Origin: Rhyacichthys aspro
Taxonomy: Eukaryota; Chordata; Actinopteri; Gobiiformes; Rhyacichthyidae
DNA length: 64,000 nucleotides
Reading direction: 5' to 3'
Assembly: GCA_036850595.1 (NCBI GenBank)
Contig: CM072161.1
Span: forward strand, 14,281,905-14,345,904
Notes under the pieces: model-generated
Databases searched by the model: none
The model's input: the letters and a program-made list of their open reading frames with translations, nothing else
What the model was told of the DNA's origin: nothing
Shown: positions 42,601-57,600 of the stretch, one piece after another
Layout: every line of letters starts with the position of its first letter
Position numbering within the stretch: position 1 is the first letter of the stretch
Program-made: the position numbers and the translations under genes

Positions 42601-45600
42601 ATAGTCGATGGGACAGGTTTGCGGATCCACTCCACATAGAGTTTGACAGTTGACCACAGTGAGGGATCACCTCCATCCTCTGCTTTAATCTAAGAGCAAT
42701 AAAAAATATTTTAAAGAGCAACAATAAAACAGGCCAAAAGCAACTTTAATAAATGCATTTCCAACAACTGTGCTCAAAATGTTTTTAAAAAATTGTCTAA
42801 CATTGCAGAAACAATCACTTATTTTACACATAGCCCTCAGCAATTGGTCTCAACTATTAATAATATTTTTTCTAACCCCGAAATTGATTTGAGCATTCAC
42901 AGCATAATGGGATAGCTGTCCCCGTCGGCAGCATGCTCTCCTTTTCATATAACAAATAGAAATGTCATTAACCAAAACAAAAAGAATGTGTTGGAGGAGG
43001 GCTTTTTATAAGTGATAACAAACGGCTGCCGTGAGGACGCAGGATGAACCCAGCAATACAAGATTAGTCTGACTTTTTCTTTGTATGATAGCATGTATTG
43101 GCCCAGATGTCTGTGCTTTTCTGTGCTACTTCTGAGGCTAGTTTAAAAGTAGCCCAAGAGTTACAAAGAATGGCTGGTCTTTTTCCTTTAACACCGAGCA
43201 GCCTCATATCTACTTGTGCGACCTGAACCAGATTTAGGAAGTAAGCTACTTGTTTGGGGGAGAGGAGTGAGGCTTTGTTTGCTCGAGGGTTCATCTTTAA
43301 TGCTGCTCAGATTGGATGGAGCTTCTAACGTCATGAAGTCAATAATGGGCAGACATGAATGGCTTCCTTATTGTGTTGATCTTGACCTGTCTGTCAGCCA
43401 TGTTGTTTTCATTTTGATGGTTATTTTCCCAAACACAACTGACCTTCTAACCCCTAGATTTTGAGAATTTTATTGTGTAAGAAATTAAAACACGCTAAAC
43501 ATTGAGATAAGATGCTATGGCAGGACTTGACTTTGTGTTTGGACATTGTGCTCAAGCTTCAAAACTTACAGTGAGAACATCATAACTCCCTGCTGTCATT
43601 ATCTTCTTTGAGGAAACCATGGCCGTGCGTGGGTCGATGCTGAACTTGTCATCCTCATTGCCGGCTACAATACTGTAGGTGATGTTGCCATTAACGCCAA
43701 GATCACGATCGTAAGCAAAGACGCGGTAGACAGGCTCGCCGCGTTTGTTGCGGTCTCTTTCGGGTAATCTGATGCGGTACATGAGCTCTGGGAAGGTCGG
43801 TGGGTTGTCATTCTCATCTTCAATGTGGACTATGACCCACACAGTGGACTGGCGAGTGGTCACAGGACCATCTATGACTGTAACCTGAGGAGGATAATAA
43901 CATCATATAGGCATCTTAACCAATGTTGTACAAAACTTGTCTGGACAGTATAATAACACAGTTACATTGGTCTTTTTATGAGTTACCTGTGGTTAATTAT
44001 GAAATATACAAAAGCATATCTGCATAATATCTATTAAGAACCCTATGAGTAAAACTATTTCCTGTGAACTTAACAACAATGTAATAGATATATACTATTG
44101 CATACATCTACATACAACTGACAAATTAAATGTAATTAACAAGGCATTTCAAAATGAATACACAGGGTGCACCTAAAACCTTCTAAAATCTTGCTTTGTA
44201 TAAACTTTGTAAAGATTGTTTTGAGTAAAGGTCTGTTTTCCCAAACTAAATAATGTTTCCAGCCTAGATATTTGCTACAGCATCATTTCTGGCAAGTTTA
44301 GAAGAATCATATTGAAAGCTTACATGGACTTGTCAAAGCCTTACATTAACATAATCTCATATCTTTGCTTTGACGGTGGGTGCTGTGTTTAGTGCCACGT
44401 GGATGAGAGCTCACGGGAAATCTCTGTATTATCGATCCCCTGGAGGCGGTGACAGAGGTCTGATCACTGATCAATTAGATCAGATAAGGGCGAACACCAC
44501 TGCTGCCAGGCTGCTTGCTCACTAGACTATTAATTACTGCATAGACTGGCAGGCAGAGTGCCGAGTGGCATGCATTGGCTGGCATATCTACAGAAACACG
44601 ACAGGATAGGACAATGTAACAACAAAGACCTTCTTGACCCTCATTTAAAAGTATATTTAGTTTAACTATATTTAGTTGGACATATTTCCTTCTCAAGCTT
44701 GCACTTTTTCATTTTGTTGCCATTCACTGAGTTCTTTTATGTGTACTCAAGCTGTACAAAACAGAACAAAGAGTTATTAAGTCTAGACAAAAGTCAACTG
44801 GCAGTGAAAAAACAAGAGAGTTTGTGCAATACAGTGGGTCAACTTTGGGTTATTTCATTTCATTTTGTAGAAGAGCAGAGAGCTGGAGGATTCAACATTT
44901 ATTAAGTTGTATGAACTATACTCGGGAGGTAAAAGTTTGTCTGCGAAGGAGTGAATCTGTGATTATCAAGTTCATCTGCATGCAGAGCAGCAGGAGCAAC
45001 GGAAAATGGTAATCACCCAGCTATCTGTATGCCCAGTGTCTGTGCTTATCAAATGCCGGGCAGAGCGACTCCTCTCCTCCCTGTTTCCATCCTGAGTAGA
45101 GCAGATAACCAATGATGAATGATTACATTTAGAAAATCCTAAACCAGGGGCCCAAAACTACAGCCATTCATCACAGTTTATGGAGCCTTCAGGGCCTGCC
45201 AGGGTTGTCCTCCACCCTGTCTCTGTTAATAGTGGGCTGTGGCAGGTGTCAGAGCTCGATAAATAATAACACTATAAAGCCAGCGAACACCGTTTTACTG
45301 TACCTCCAAAAAGTGCTCAGCCTGTTGTTCCCGGTCCAGTTTCCTTGCAGTTGTTGTAATCAGCCCTGGAACCATTAAAGAGCAACTTTAGATTAAACAA
45401 GATTAGAGGATAATAGCAATCTACTATCTAATTGTGATCAGTTTATCTGCTGTGACTAAAAGATTTATATACACATTTATTATATTTCACTACCACATTG
45501 TATTAAAAAAAGCACAGCCTGCGGCGCTGGCAGTGACTGTGACATTTGGCACATATTCATTTGGCACAGCGGTGGTCACCGGGGGTCACTCATGTCACCA

Positions 45601-48600
45601 GGACACAGGGACAGTGAAAGGCTATTGATAATGCTGTTCATGCAAAGGCTACATAAGGCTACTTTTTTATTCTAATTATTTTTTTGTCCTTTCACATGCT
45701 AATTCACTTTAATAAAATATACTCAGCAGATTTAATTAATAAGTACTTACTATATCTAGCTCGACTTGGTTTTACTAAGTTTATTGCAAGCTACAACAAT
45801 TGTCTGTCATTAGTTCATCTACACATACAAGATTTTCACAACAATTTGTGATTGGTAATGGGTTTGATTTAGGTATTTGTACATACACATAAATGAAATA
45901 CTGTAAACTTACAGCAGACAACATGCCAGTGAAGGTTACATGACTGATTGATGAAAAGTGTGTTATAATTATTGTATAAATGTTTCTGAATGATTTATAT
46001 GCAGCTCCACCTAATGACTTCATTAAAACTTCTATAAATCCTTCATAAGGATAGTTTGAATATATGATCAATTAAATTTTCATCCATCATAAAATAACTA
46101 CATGTAAATGTAACTCAGTCACATCCTCTTTAACACAGAGTCAGAGTCCATACAAAACAGAGTATTTCTTTGTAAAGGGACTACTCTGCATTCAACATGC
46201 TAGAAATCTTTATGGTGTGGTGAATTATTTTTGGATACTTAGAAAATATGTGGATAGGAGTGCTCCACACATACACAGTCAACCGCTTGCACACAGAGAG
46301 ACGCATCAAAGTGTCACCTTGAGCTTGCTACGGAGGCTAACTTCAATTAGGCAAATTAGGAGTAAATCTAAAGCAGCGGTCACGAGCCCGAGGGAGAGGC
46401 GGGGCTTGTTCAGCAGAACATGAATAGTGCAAGTAACATGTCTGATAAAAATCAATGATCTACGCTTCAAAGAACTGTATCTACATCCCCCACCGTAATT
46501 GGACATGAGAAAAAATAAACCTCAACCCACACACTTATAATGTACACTAAATTTATGAAATGCTCCAGTGGACTGCTTTAAAACTATACAGTTACCTCTT
46601 TGCTGTAGTAAATCGCTGCAATAATGTTTCATTGGCTTCTTAGATACGGTATGTAAAGATAAGTTAAACAAATCACGTTGGAAACTCTGGCCTTAGTCAT
46701 AAATCCAAAATATGCACTTAGTACCAAACTAATAGAGTCAAATACTGGGTGGTAGTAAAGGTCACACAGCAACATCACTCACTGCACAGTAACCATGTTT
46801 TTAAAGAAGGCACTATGTCTTTCACCCAATGTCAAGACTCTTCAATTCTGTTTTCATGCCAAAGGAGATGCCACTGTGTAAAAGAAAATTTACACACTAC
46901 GCACTCAAATGTTCTGCTTCAATACATTCTCTAGAAATATAGTGCTACTTCAAACCCACCACACTGACACTTTGAGAATCAACATGAAAAACAATGTGTC
47001 TGTAACAAAGTTGTGTCTCTGTGAAGTGGGATCATTTTCAATGCATCTACCCACTCACTCGTGCATGTGTTATTACTGACTAATTGAGTGGCACTGTCAG
47101 TCACTTTAGTGTGAAAATTATGGTAATCATTATTCAAATTGAATACACTACCATTTTAAAACTTCAGCAATCATTACATAGAAGCAAAAAGATTAAGTTG
47201 CTTTGTGATGTGATCAAATTTCTTTCAAACTATGAAGAAACATATTTAATTTTAAATTGTTGTACAGAATGAGTAAGAGAAAAGAAAATTCAGTGGATCT
47301 GCGGAAGGGATGAGAAGGCTAAACTCCCATGTGGTGCTATGCAAATGACGATAGCAACATATACATGTATGTCTGAGGCTCATACAGTCCCATGACACAT
47401 TACATTTAAACAAGTGTTGTGCAATAGAACATATTTCATAGCCTCAACCTTTCATGAGTGTTTCCAAGAATCTATATGAGAGGGAATAGTTCATTGAGCC
47501 TGCTATAGAGCTGTCCTCTCAAACAAACTATTGTAACCAATTGATTCCCTGATTAAAAAGCCACACCCTTACTTCATATAGGCTCAGTGTTCTCTCACCC
47601 ATTATTAAGCGTGTAGGAACAGAAGTATGCACAGCGGTATGCCACTTTTGAAATCAATGTTCGCCTTTTCACCCAGCCCCACTCTGCTTCTACATATCCA
47701 ATAGCATATTCAAAATGCTTTAATAAACAATAGTATATTCACATAACGCAGCAACAGGAGTGAATCATATACAAAGCAGACCATAAGGGAGTTCAGTCTA
47801 GCTTAGACTTCATATCTGACATTACTTACATGTAGGCCACAGCTTTGATCACCACAATGTTTCTTTGAATCAAAATACAGGTCCCTGTTTGACTGCTCAA
47901 ATATATATATATATTTGCCTTTTGCTATTTCCTAAAACTCACATAACATTATCTAGGGCAGAGGCTTCACAGTGTTTTCTTTTCCTCAGAATGTGAATAA
48001 TATATTTTACCTCTTCAATAATTATTTCATGGAACCTTGAGGAAAAGCTTGTTCTGCGAAAACACTGGGACCTTTGTAAGCATCAAACTTGGCAGGCCAA
48101 ACTGAAACAAATCTAAACGTACTCAATTCAACCAAGACCACTGGGATGTGTGAAACATTAGCATAACATTTTGTAACAAGGTCTAATAAGTTGTATTTCA
48201 ACAAGTGAAAGACTGAAGACTGCAACATCCACCTTATTTTATGGCCTCATGAAATAAGAACAGTATGTGCAAATTTCATTACAAAACTTAAAAAGAAACA
48301 GGAGTTATATGTTGTTGTGTTTTGTTTTTTTTAATATAACTTTTTTCTTTGATTTGTGTTGGACATGTACTACACAGTGTGTGTCAAACAAAGTCACGCA
48401 TTCCTGTGGGCTGTCTGAACATCCTATTACAAGCTCTGACTCTTTAAGTCAGTTTGATCCTACAGTCATGGGCTTATGGTAAACCCTGTAGGGGTTGGCA
48501 CAACTTTTGACTAAAAACTATTCCAAATCCTAGTTAATACTCCTGAAACCTTTAGCCAACTTTAGCTTTAGGTTTAGACTTTCTTACATTTTATCTTTGT

Positions 48601-51600
48601 GAGGAAAATATGAATTCCTTGCTGCAGTACATCACATAATAGAAATGAATCATACCATGGCCAGACTCTGGAGACCAAAAGTAATGAAAAAGAAAATTAC
48701 TTTGGCTTATATACATTCCTAATGAGGTAAAAAAATAAATAAATAAAAAAAGTTTTCTTTCTGAAAATATTCACCCACACATTGGTTTTAATAAAGAACC
48801 AACCACAATAATGTCATCAGCTGCACTGCAAAATGCTTACACCCCTACAAGCAATATTCAGTTCAGTCAGAATGGCCTGGATGGGAACAGAAGTCGACTT
48901 GATTTGCTGCGTGGGAAGTCTTTTAATGGATAAACTGAATGTGCATGATGCAACAATATTCATCATGTCAAGTCCTTTTTGAGGACTTACAAACAGCTTG
49001 AAATGCTTTTATGAGCAAACGGGAACATTATTATACGCACAATTAATTACAGATGAGTTTGGATTAATATAAAATACTATTTAGATCAGAATCAATATAA
49101 AAAATATAAATCATTTTGCCTCTTAACAAAATATAATGGATTTTAAAAGAAAGAGCATGCAGAAATTCAGAAAGCCTGGAAATCCTTAGGTTCCAGACTT
49201 CAGGGAATTGATTGCAAAGAATGTCTTGATAATTATTAAATCAGTAATTACACGGATTATACATATTTCTTTGCAAATTGTGTCATACATAAATAGACAC
49301 TTGGCAAATGATGATCGTTTCAAACACTATAGAGCAAAGAGAGGGTTCAGACAAATCAGTGTTACCTGTTTTGGGGTTAATTGAGAAGAAGTTTTGCGGA
49401 TTGCCGGCACTGATTCGATAACTGAGTCGACTGGGCATAGCCGTGAGATCTGGGTCCTGCGCCTGGATGCGGATAACTGAAACATCTTTTGGCGAGTTCT
49501 CCATGACAACCGGATGGTAGATGGGATCCGACGTCAGTGGGGCATTGTCATTAACATCTTCCACCTGACAGAGAAAATATAATTAAACAAGGGCACATAG
49601 ATATATGATAGATATCTAGATTGGCAAAAGGTATTTTAATACAGCACCATGTATTTTAGATTAGCATGTACAGAAGACTCTTTATCTCTTTAAATCTGCA
49701 ATTACTGGATTAACTCCACCTTGGGTTTGGTTTTGATCTGTTATCAATCACAAAATGGAAGTTTATTTACCAGAAAATGTCACATATGTCATCCGTTAAA
49801 TGCACACCAAATGAATTTCTTTTCTGCCACATAGATCTAGAATATTTATGGCAAACGGAGCATTGATTGAGTGTTTGCCGGGAGCCAACTGACTTTAGCA
49901 GCACCTGCGCCAGATTAATCTCTGTAGTTAAGTCTGCACAAGGAAAAGGGGCCAGGAATGAAGCACCCGATCCATTGCCACACCTGAATACCCCCAAGCG
50001 GCATCACAGCCGGCTGTTTGTGTTTTCATACACTACTGAACCCTTCCCTGGAGGGTGAACAGCGGTTGCAGCAGGAGCAGTGATGTGAGCATTACAATGT
50101 TCAGAAATCTGGATTATTTAGTGCTAAATAAAACAGTAGCTGAGGCACACAATTCCCCCTGGTATTACCCTCTTTCTTACAAAGGACTGCTATTGTTATT
50201 CATCACAGAGAGCACAATTAGATTCTTAGAGAGTGACATACTGGACTCTTCATTGTGTTAATATAGGACACTACACATAAAACCATTAGACAGACTCGGT
50301 GGCAGACAAAGTAAACTATCAAAGCGCTGTAATTAGGATTCCATTAGAAAACTATTAACACCAGTTAGCTGTATGTTTTGTATAATTGTCTCTTAGTGTG
50401 GTCTAGTATGGTCACTAAGTGAGAGGGCACACCATTTAAAATCCCCTCATAATGCATCTATATTTGCATAAATAAATGAGAAAGATGAAACCCAAGGTAT
50501 AGAGGCATTTTACAATCAAAGCCATTTTTGTTTTGTTTTCAAAAACAACTTTACTTTTGTACATTTGACAGCAATAACATCATGTGTTTATAAGAAGTGA
50601 AACAATTTGCCAAAGGTACTAAATAGTTCTCCAATGTAGAATCTACTTTTCAGTGTTTTCAATTCTTTGCTCACGTGTGATGCATTGCATCTACGCATTT
50701 GGACATGATCCAGTAATTTAGTCTTTGTTTTTCATCCCAGGTTATTAATAGAACAACTATCAAAGGTAAGCACTTGGGCATGTACTACATACTATGGACT
50801 ATGGGGTATGATACAAATTGAAATGCATAGTGCGAATACCTGAATAAAGACTTCAATAGAAGCAGACAGAGGTGTGACCCCTCTATCTGTGGCATACACT
50901 GTAAGCCAGTAGGAGTCTTTGGTCTCACAGTCCAGAATAGCAGCTGTGTAAATCACCCCTGTTGAGGCAGACAGAAAGATAAATGCACTTGTTACACAAG
51001 CTTGAGAATACATATCTATTAAGTGCGTCTGGGACTATAGTGGGTGTCTTCAGTAAAATACATCAACAAAAGATCTCACAAGGTCTTTGAATACTAAGTT
51101 CCAAAAGTCAAAGGGACAAATTTGGAGCAAACTTCATGTCCTGGCTTCAGTGACATTCACAGGCATTATGCGGCCGCTTTAGTCACCTTCAATGTTTCAA
51201 CTTTTCTAAAGCTAATCACTGCTGACCAAACTGCTCTTGCTGCTATTTGCTTAGTGCTAAACAGACTCAGAATTGCCCTACACCATGGCACACACATACA
51301 CACACACACAGTGACTGGCGTATTTATTGGCCTTAAGGAAGACGAGAAGCTGACAGCTTAGTGACCTCTTGAGGGACACTTTACAATGTGTGACAAATAA
51401 GTGCCTTTTAAATCAGTCAAATCGGTCATGCAGAGCTGTCCAAGTGCATACAACAAATGACAGGGACTGATGCAAGTTCACATCAGATTTTAGGGGTCAC
51501 CTATATCATGTCTGAATAGTCCAAGTGGTGGTCTAAGGACAACAGTCTACATACACACTGTACTCACATGTGCCATCCTGCTTTTTAAAGGCAGATGTTT

Positions 51601-54600
51601 CTAAGCTATAGAAGTAAGGTAAAATATAACATAACATCTTTGGTAAAAATTGGTAAAGAAAGCTCAACCAAATAAGTTTCATCTAGCAGCAGTTCAGTCT
51701 TTACTAACTGTTATTATTCTACACAGACAAGTACGCCTTCTTATTCAGCGGCCTCGTAATGAAACACACTGAGGCCAGGCTTCACATCAATTTTTAAAGA
51801 TAAAAAAAAACAAAAAAACAAAACTTAAACTGTATTCAAAGAGTTGCATACTGAGTTGTTCAAATGTAGTTTGAAATTAATCCATGTTTGTGACTTACAC
51901 AAACCCCCGAATAAATACTTTTGAACAAAACAAATGATCTACATCAAAGAGACAAATAAAAGCACAAGAGTTCAGCCCACTCTCCACGCCCATGGGTAAA
52001 TATGCTCATTTTTTCTCTGATTACAATGGGAAAAACCTTGTTAAAATATTTTGAACCATGTTGATCCCATTTCACATTAATATGTTGGAATTACTAATAT
52101 GTTATGCTGTCTCCAGTTTTAACTTGACATTTTCCATATCCTCAAATAGCACCTGCTCACGACAGACATATGAGCCTAGTGTTTACTGACAGGAGGTGTG
52201 AGCGAGAAGCCTTCTTGTGTCCTTCTTGTTTCCTCAGCTGCATATTCAATGTGTTTATCACTAGAAAGAGTGTGAGTAGTTCAGACTATGACAAAGCAGC
52301 TTCCAAGAACATGCACAATGCATACCCAGAGTGTCTGCAGAAACACATCGTAGCTCTATTGTCCTTGACCATGTCCTTTTCAAACCACATCTCATCTCTG
52401 TCAGATTGCTCAACACAGAGAGACGTGGAAAACAGAGCTGGCTATTTCAAAAGCTCTTTGAACTTTAAGACCGACAGACACCATTCACTGAATTCAATAT
52501 AAATCTGTCTTGACAGCATCCATTCTCACCATAAATAACGCACTTCAAAGAGTGAACAAGAAATTGAAGGGTCATGGCATATTTTCCAAACTAGAAGTCC
52601 TGGGTATGCTCATGTTTACATCTGTCATAGCTTTTTAACAGTTCAACTTCAAAGAAACCCATTTTTGGACCTAGTATCTAATTATGCCACAACACTGAAT
52701 AATCAATCACAAGATGGATGAAAAATATGAGTAGTTTCACACTGAGTGTGTGACAGAAAACAGGAAGCCAAATATATAAGCAGTTAATTTTAGCAGTGCA
52801 GGATAAATTTCTTTTTAAAAAGCACGTTTGTCTGTAACTTAAAGAATGCTTTATCCTGAGTGTGACAAATCCAGGAGCTTGCAAAAGCACTAATAGCAGA
52901 GCAGTGCCTTCTGACAGCAGCCCAATGAGAAATTGAAGGGCTTGCTTTCTCCTAACCAATGACGAGAATACCAATTTTTGTTCAAAGTGCAGGAGCGCTA
53001 AGTATTTAAGCCAAAGATGATCCCACTTCTCATTTGATTGATGCCCTCTGCACTTTCCACCTCCATGAAAGTGAGTCATCTGAATCATCTAAATATCAAA
53101 TGTGAGAAAGAAGGGCATTTGTAAAAGGTAGACATGACATACAACTGCAGTGTCACTGGGCACGGACAATGTGCTGACCACAGCAGCACATAATATCCAC
53201 AGTGCAAGGCCGTGCATAAGTTAAAACATCCTTTAACTAAATGGATTTCTCACTCTTTTTCTCTGATTTCTGCCCTTTTCACTATCATTCACCACCTGCC
53301 CCTCTCTTTTTATATATAGTTAGTTCAGGCACTAAGAGCCACACACTGACAGCAAGTCAGAACAGAGCGTCAGAACATGGCAGCAAAATGCAGGGTAGGA
53401 AGACAGATTCTTTAGATACATGACACCACAGCACGAAATCAAACAGTGCTGCTGAAATATATGGTTGAATCTGTCTTCTTCATTTATACATTAATCTGCC
53501 ACATTTTTATTGCCTGAAATAAACAGAATAGCCACAGCTTTGAAAAAATAAGGTAAAAGTTTAGGGGGAAAGGCACTATTTTCATTTGACACTTTTTATG
53601 TACTCCAGACTGCCTCTGCATGCTCTTCCTTCCTCTATACGCTTCGCCTCCACTCCCGTACTCTCTTTACTTTCTGCTCTAACAAGCACTCTGATTTCCC
53701 CTGGAAATCTGCACTCGGTAAAGTTTCTTGATGGCTATGCTAGTGGGGTTTTAATATAAGTGAATAACAGCTTTTAGCATCAACAATATTTTGTTTTAAA
53801 CAGTAAAATTGTCTGGGAGTAGAGTGTACAGTGATGAAAGATTATCCATGTATAACTGGTCCATTGCTCTCTATATCAATGGTGCTCTCTGACAAATGTA
53901 GTCAATACTAATTAGCCTAGTTAAAGGTCAAAAGAGGCCCCTGGTGCAAGCCTTTTACAGTAGGGACCAGTGTGACAAGAGTTGAAGACTGAGGCTTGAA
54001 GAGGAACACCATCATCATTTATTCTTCGAGACGTGCCAGCGGTGACACTTTACTAATCACCAGATGTAATTACGGTGATTGAGAAGTGTCTAAAATCTAA
54101 ATGAACTGCTCACTCTAACAAAGCCTATCATGCAGCGAACAGAGGGGCTGAGTGAATGTAAAACTGATTGGCATGCTTGGAGTGTGAATTTTTCAGCACC
54201 ATGGAGAGAGACACAGAAGGGGAACATCAGGATTAAAAGTGAACAGAAATTGTAGCAATAGGGCTTTTTGTTACAATAAACTATTACCCCTGTCTAAACT
54301 TATCTAACACCTTTTTAGGTTTGGAGATTTTCACAGCTTAAAACAATGCAAAGGAAAAATAACTGAGTTGACCATTTACTAGTTTGTATATTTTTGCCAA
54401 ATTGAAACTGATGTGGATTATCCTATTTCTTAAAATTGACATTTTTATGGGGATGAATCAGTAAAGGCTTAATTTGCATCATGTTTTCTGCTACGCTTGG
54501 ACATCGAAGGACATTTAGAAACAACCACATCCCTTTTATGGGTCAGGCTCCTTAAATAAGTTACAAAGTTTACACTTTGGGAAAGATAGCCTCACTCTGC

Positions 54601-57600
54601 CAGGGACCCTTGATCAATGTTATCTGCACAGCATTGAATGTGGTACAGAGCAGCCTGGGGCCAAGCCAGTGTAGCTGCCACGCTGCCCTCATTACAGTAA
54701 TGATCTCCCACGTGAGGCCCCATCATGGTACAAGCACTAAAATACACTGCACTTCTTTATCTCCTTCTCCGTAACAAAAACAGACAAAAGAAATGCAGCA
54801 GTGATGCTATCAAGGAATGCAAACAAGTAAAATTGACTAGAATAACGGGAAACAAATTGCAATGTTAATATTCTAAGCATGGCTCTTTGGGGTATTGGTT
54901 TTTAACTTTACATAAATGGGCTTCAGGATTGATCTTGTGTCACACCTGTGTCTTCGTCAATGGTGAAAGTGCCCAGTCCGCTGCCTCCTCTGACAGTGTA
55001 CCTCAACTGGCCATCTCTTCCCCTGTCGTCGTCCTTAGCACTGACTGTCAGGACACTTGTGCCCATACGAGAGTTCTCCTTTACTGAGCCTTTCACAGCA
55101 AAGTCTGGGAAGTAGGGTGCATACAGATTCTCGTTGACATCCACCACCTAAACAAATATAATGATGTAGTTTAATGTCTAATTTATTAGTTCTATGGCAC
55201 TTGAACTGAACTCACTCTAGTGCAATAGTGCAATACATTTGAATCAATACACAAGACACAGCCCAGAGAAAATTAATGATTATGTTAAAACTCTTACTTA
55301 ATAACTTAATTGATGAAACTGCTCATTAGAAAACAGTAGAACTGAAATTGTGCAGTGTGCATTACACACCTCCACCTCCACAAATGTCTGAGCACTGAGA
55401 CTGGGTACTCCCCTGTCTTCAGCCAATACACTTAGGTTGAAAAGCTGTTGTTTTTCAAAGTCCAGCTCCATCCTTATCCTCAAAGCCCCACTAACAGGAT
55501 CGATCTGTACAAAACATTACAAGCCCATGCATTAGAAACAGCTAATAAAACTGTAAAGTGCTCCTTACACAAATTGTATTACATTGTGGAAAGCAAATTT
55601 AAAATACCTACCTCAAATGTGCCATCAAAGTCATAAATCAGTGAGTATCGGACCTGTCCTCCGGGACCGACATCTGGGTCCTGGGCCTGTATCCAAGTAA
55701 TCACAGCTCCAGGTGGGAGGTCCTCCAGAACCCTGGCACTAAAACTTCTCGGGATGAAAGCTGGAGCACAATCATTGACATCCTCCACTATGATACTTAA
55801 AGTAGTCACGGACGACCTTCGAGTGCCTCTCTCAGCTTTGTCTCTTACTTCAATCTTCAACGTGAATGTGGGGAAGGTCTCTCTGTCCAAGCTGCTGGCC
55901 ACAAACACACTTCCAGTTTCGCTGTCAATACCAAACTGAGGGACACTGGTGAGCATAATAAAAGACAGCTGTCCATTCTGACCCATGTCTCTGTCAAATG
56001 CAGTAATGGCAATAACTTCTATACCAATGGCTGAATTTTCCAAAACAATTGCGGAATAGCTGTCTTGTAAGAACTGTGGGTCATTGTCATTTGCATCCTC
56101 AATGATTACAGTGAGTAAGCGCCAACTGGACATTTGTGGATAACCCTGGTCATAGATGGTAATATTGAGGAAGTAACGGTCTGTCCTTTCACGGTCAAGT
56201 GGCTGTAATACAGTTATCTGACCATTCTCCATATCGATCTTAAAGCAGTTGTCTTTATTGCCATCAGATATAGAAAAGAGAACACGGCCATTGAAGCCTG
56301 TGTCACTATCTCGTGCTCTCACCTGAAAAACGCTGGCACCAATAGTCAGGTCTTCTCGCACTAAAATACTAGTGGGCAAGGCTTCAAACTGTGGCGCCTG
56401 TGTGTTTGTTGAGAAAAAGTCTGTCGAGTACCTTTCCTCAAATCTCGGTTTAGCCATAGCCGAGACTTTAGAGAGCATTTTTTCAGCCAACAGCTGGGCT
56501 ACCCTGGTCTCCTTGCAATTAAAGCCCCCAGGTGGCATTCTACCTCTCACGACAGATACATTGACAAATGTAGGCTCTGAGAACATCTCACCATCTGTTG
56601 CAACTATTTTCAGGTTGAATATCCCATTTTTTAAATTAACCACAGCTAATGGTCTTTTCAAGGCTAGAGCACCAGAATCTGGGTTCAAACTGAAGTAGTT
56701 TAATTCATTACCAGACACTATCTGATACCTTACTAATCCAAGCTCATCCATATCAACAGCAGACATTGTGACAATAGTCTGGTTGACAGGAAATTCACGG
56801 CTAATCATACCTCTGCAAGACACTTTCTCAAAAAGAGGTGGGTTGTCGTTAATATTCGTCAGACGAATGGTGACATTAACTTCACTTTCCCTTCTGTATG
56901 GAGAACCCCAATCTGAGGCCCTCACGGCAAAAGTATAGAAATCTTCTGCTGATTCAAAATCCAGGTCTCTTATGATTCTCACCTCCCCTGTGCCCTGGTC
57001 TATGCTGAATGGCAGGTCCTGATCGTTACTGATTGTGTGGGTTATGTATCCGTTCTCACCTTTATCAGCATCCACTGCAGATACTGTAATAACCACAGTG
57101 CCAACAGGTAAGCTTTCGTTCACTGCTACATCATAAAATGGCCTGCTGAATACTGGACTGTTATCATTAGCATCAACTATGATTATTTTAACTCTTGCTC
57201 GTTGCTGGCTGACAATATCAACTACCTCCATCTCCATGAAATCCTGTGATATCCCTGTCAGTTGCCTTGTGGTCATAATAACCCCAGTCAAAGGGTTTAT
57301 ATCAAAGTACATTGGATCTGAGAGCCTGCTGAAGCTGTAATTGACACTCAGAGGAGCTGTGGAGATTTTCACCACCTCAACAAAAGTGCTTGGGGGAGCT
57401 ATTTCACTCAACTTGACTACATAAACATCTCTCTCAAAATTCACCTCCAATGGTAGTGGCTTTGTAACAAACAACTGAATTACTTGAATATCAGAATACT
57501 TAGGAGGTATACCCCTGTCTTTAGCTTGTAAAGTTAAGTTGCAGCCATAAGGGAATTTGTTCCAATCGATCAAGTCTAAAGCTTTAACTCGATACATGTT

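Noticed and set aside
52678..53088. 136-codon minus-strand frame
   Set aside because: Intronic, no cadherin motifs and no phase-compatible splice sites; fat3 exons 3 and 4 already join perfectly.
56372..56698. 108-codon plus-strand frame
   Set aside because: Antisense shadow of the large fat3 exon 1.
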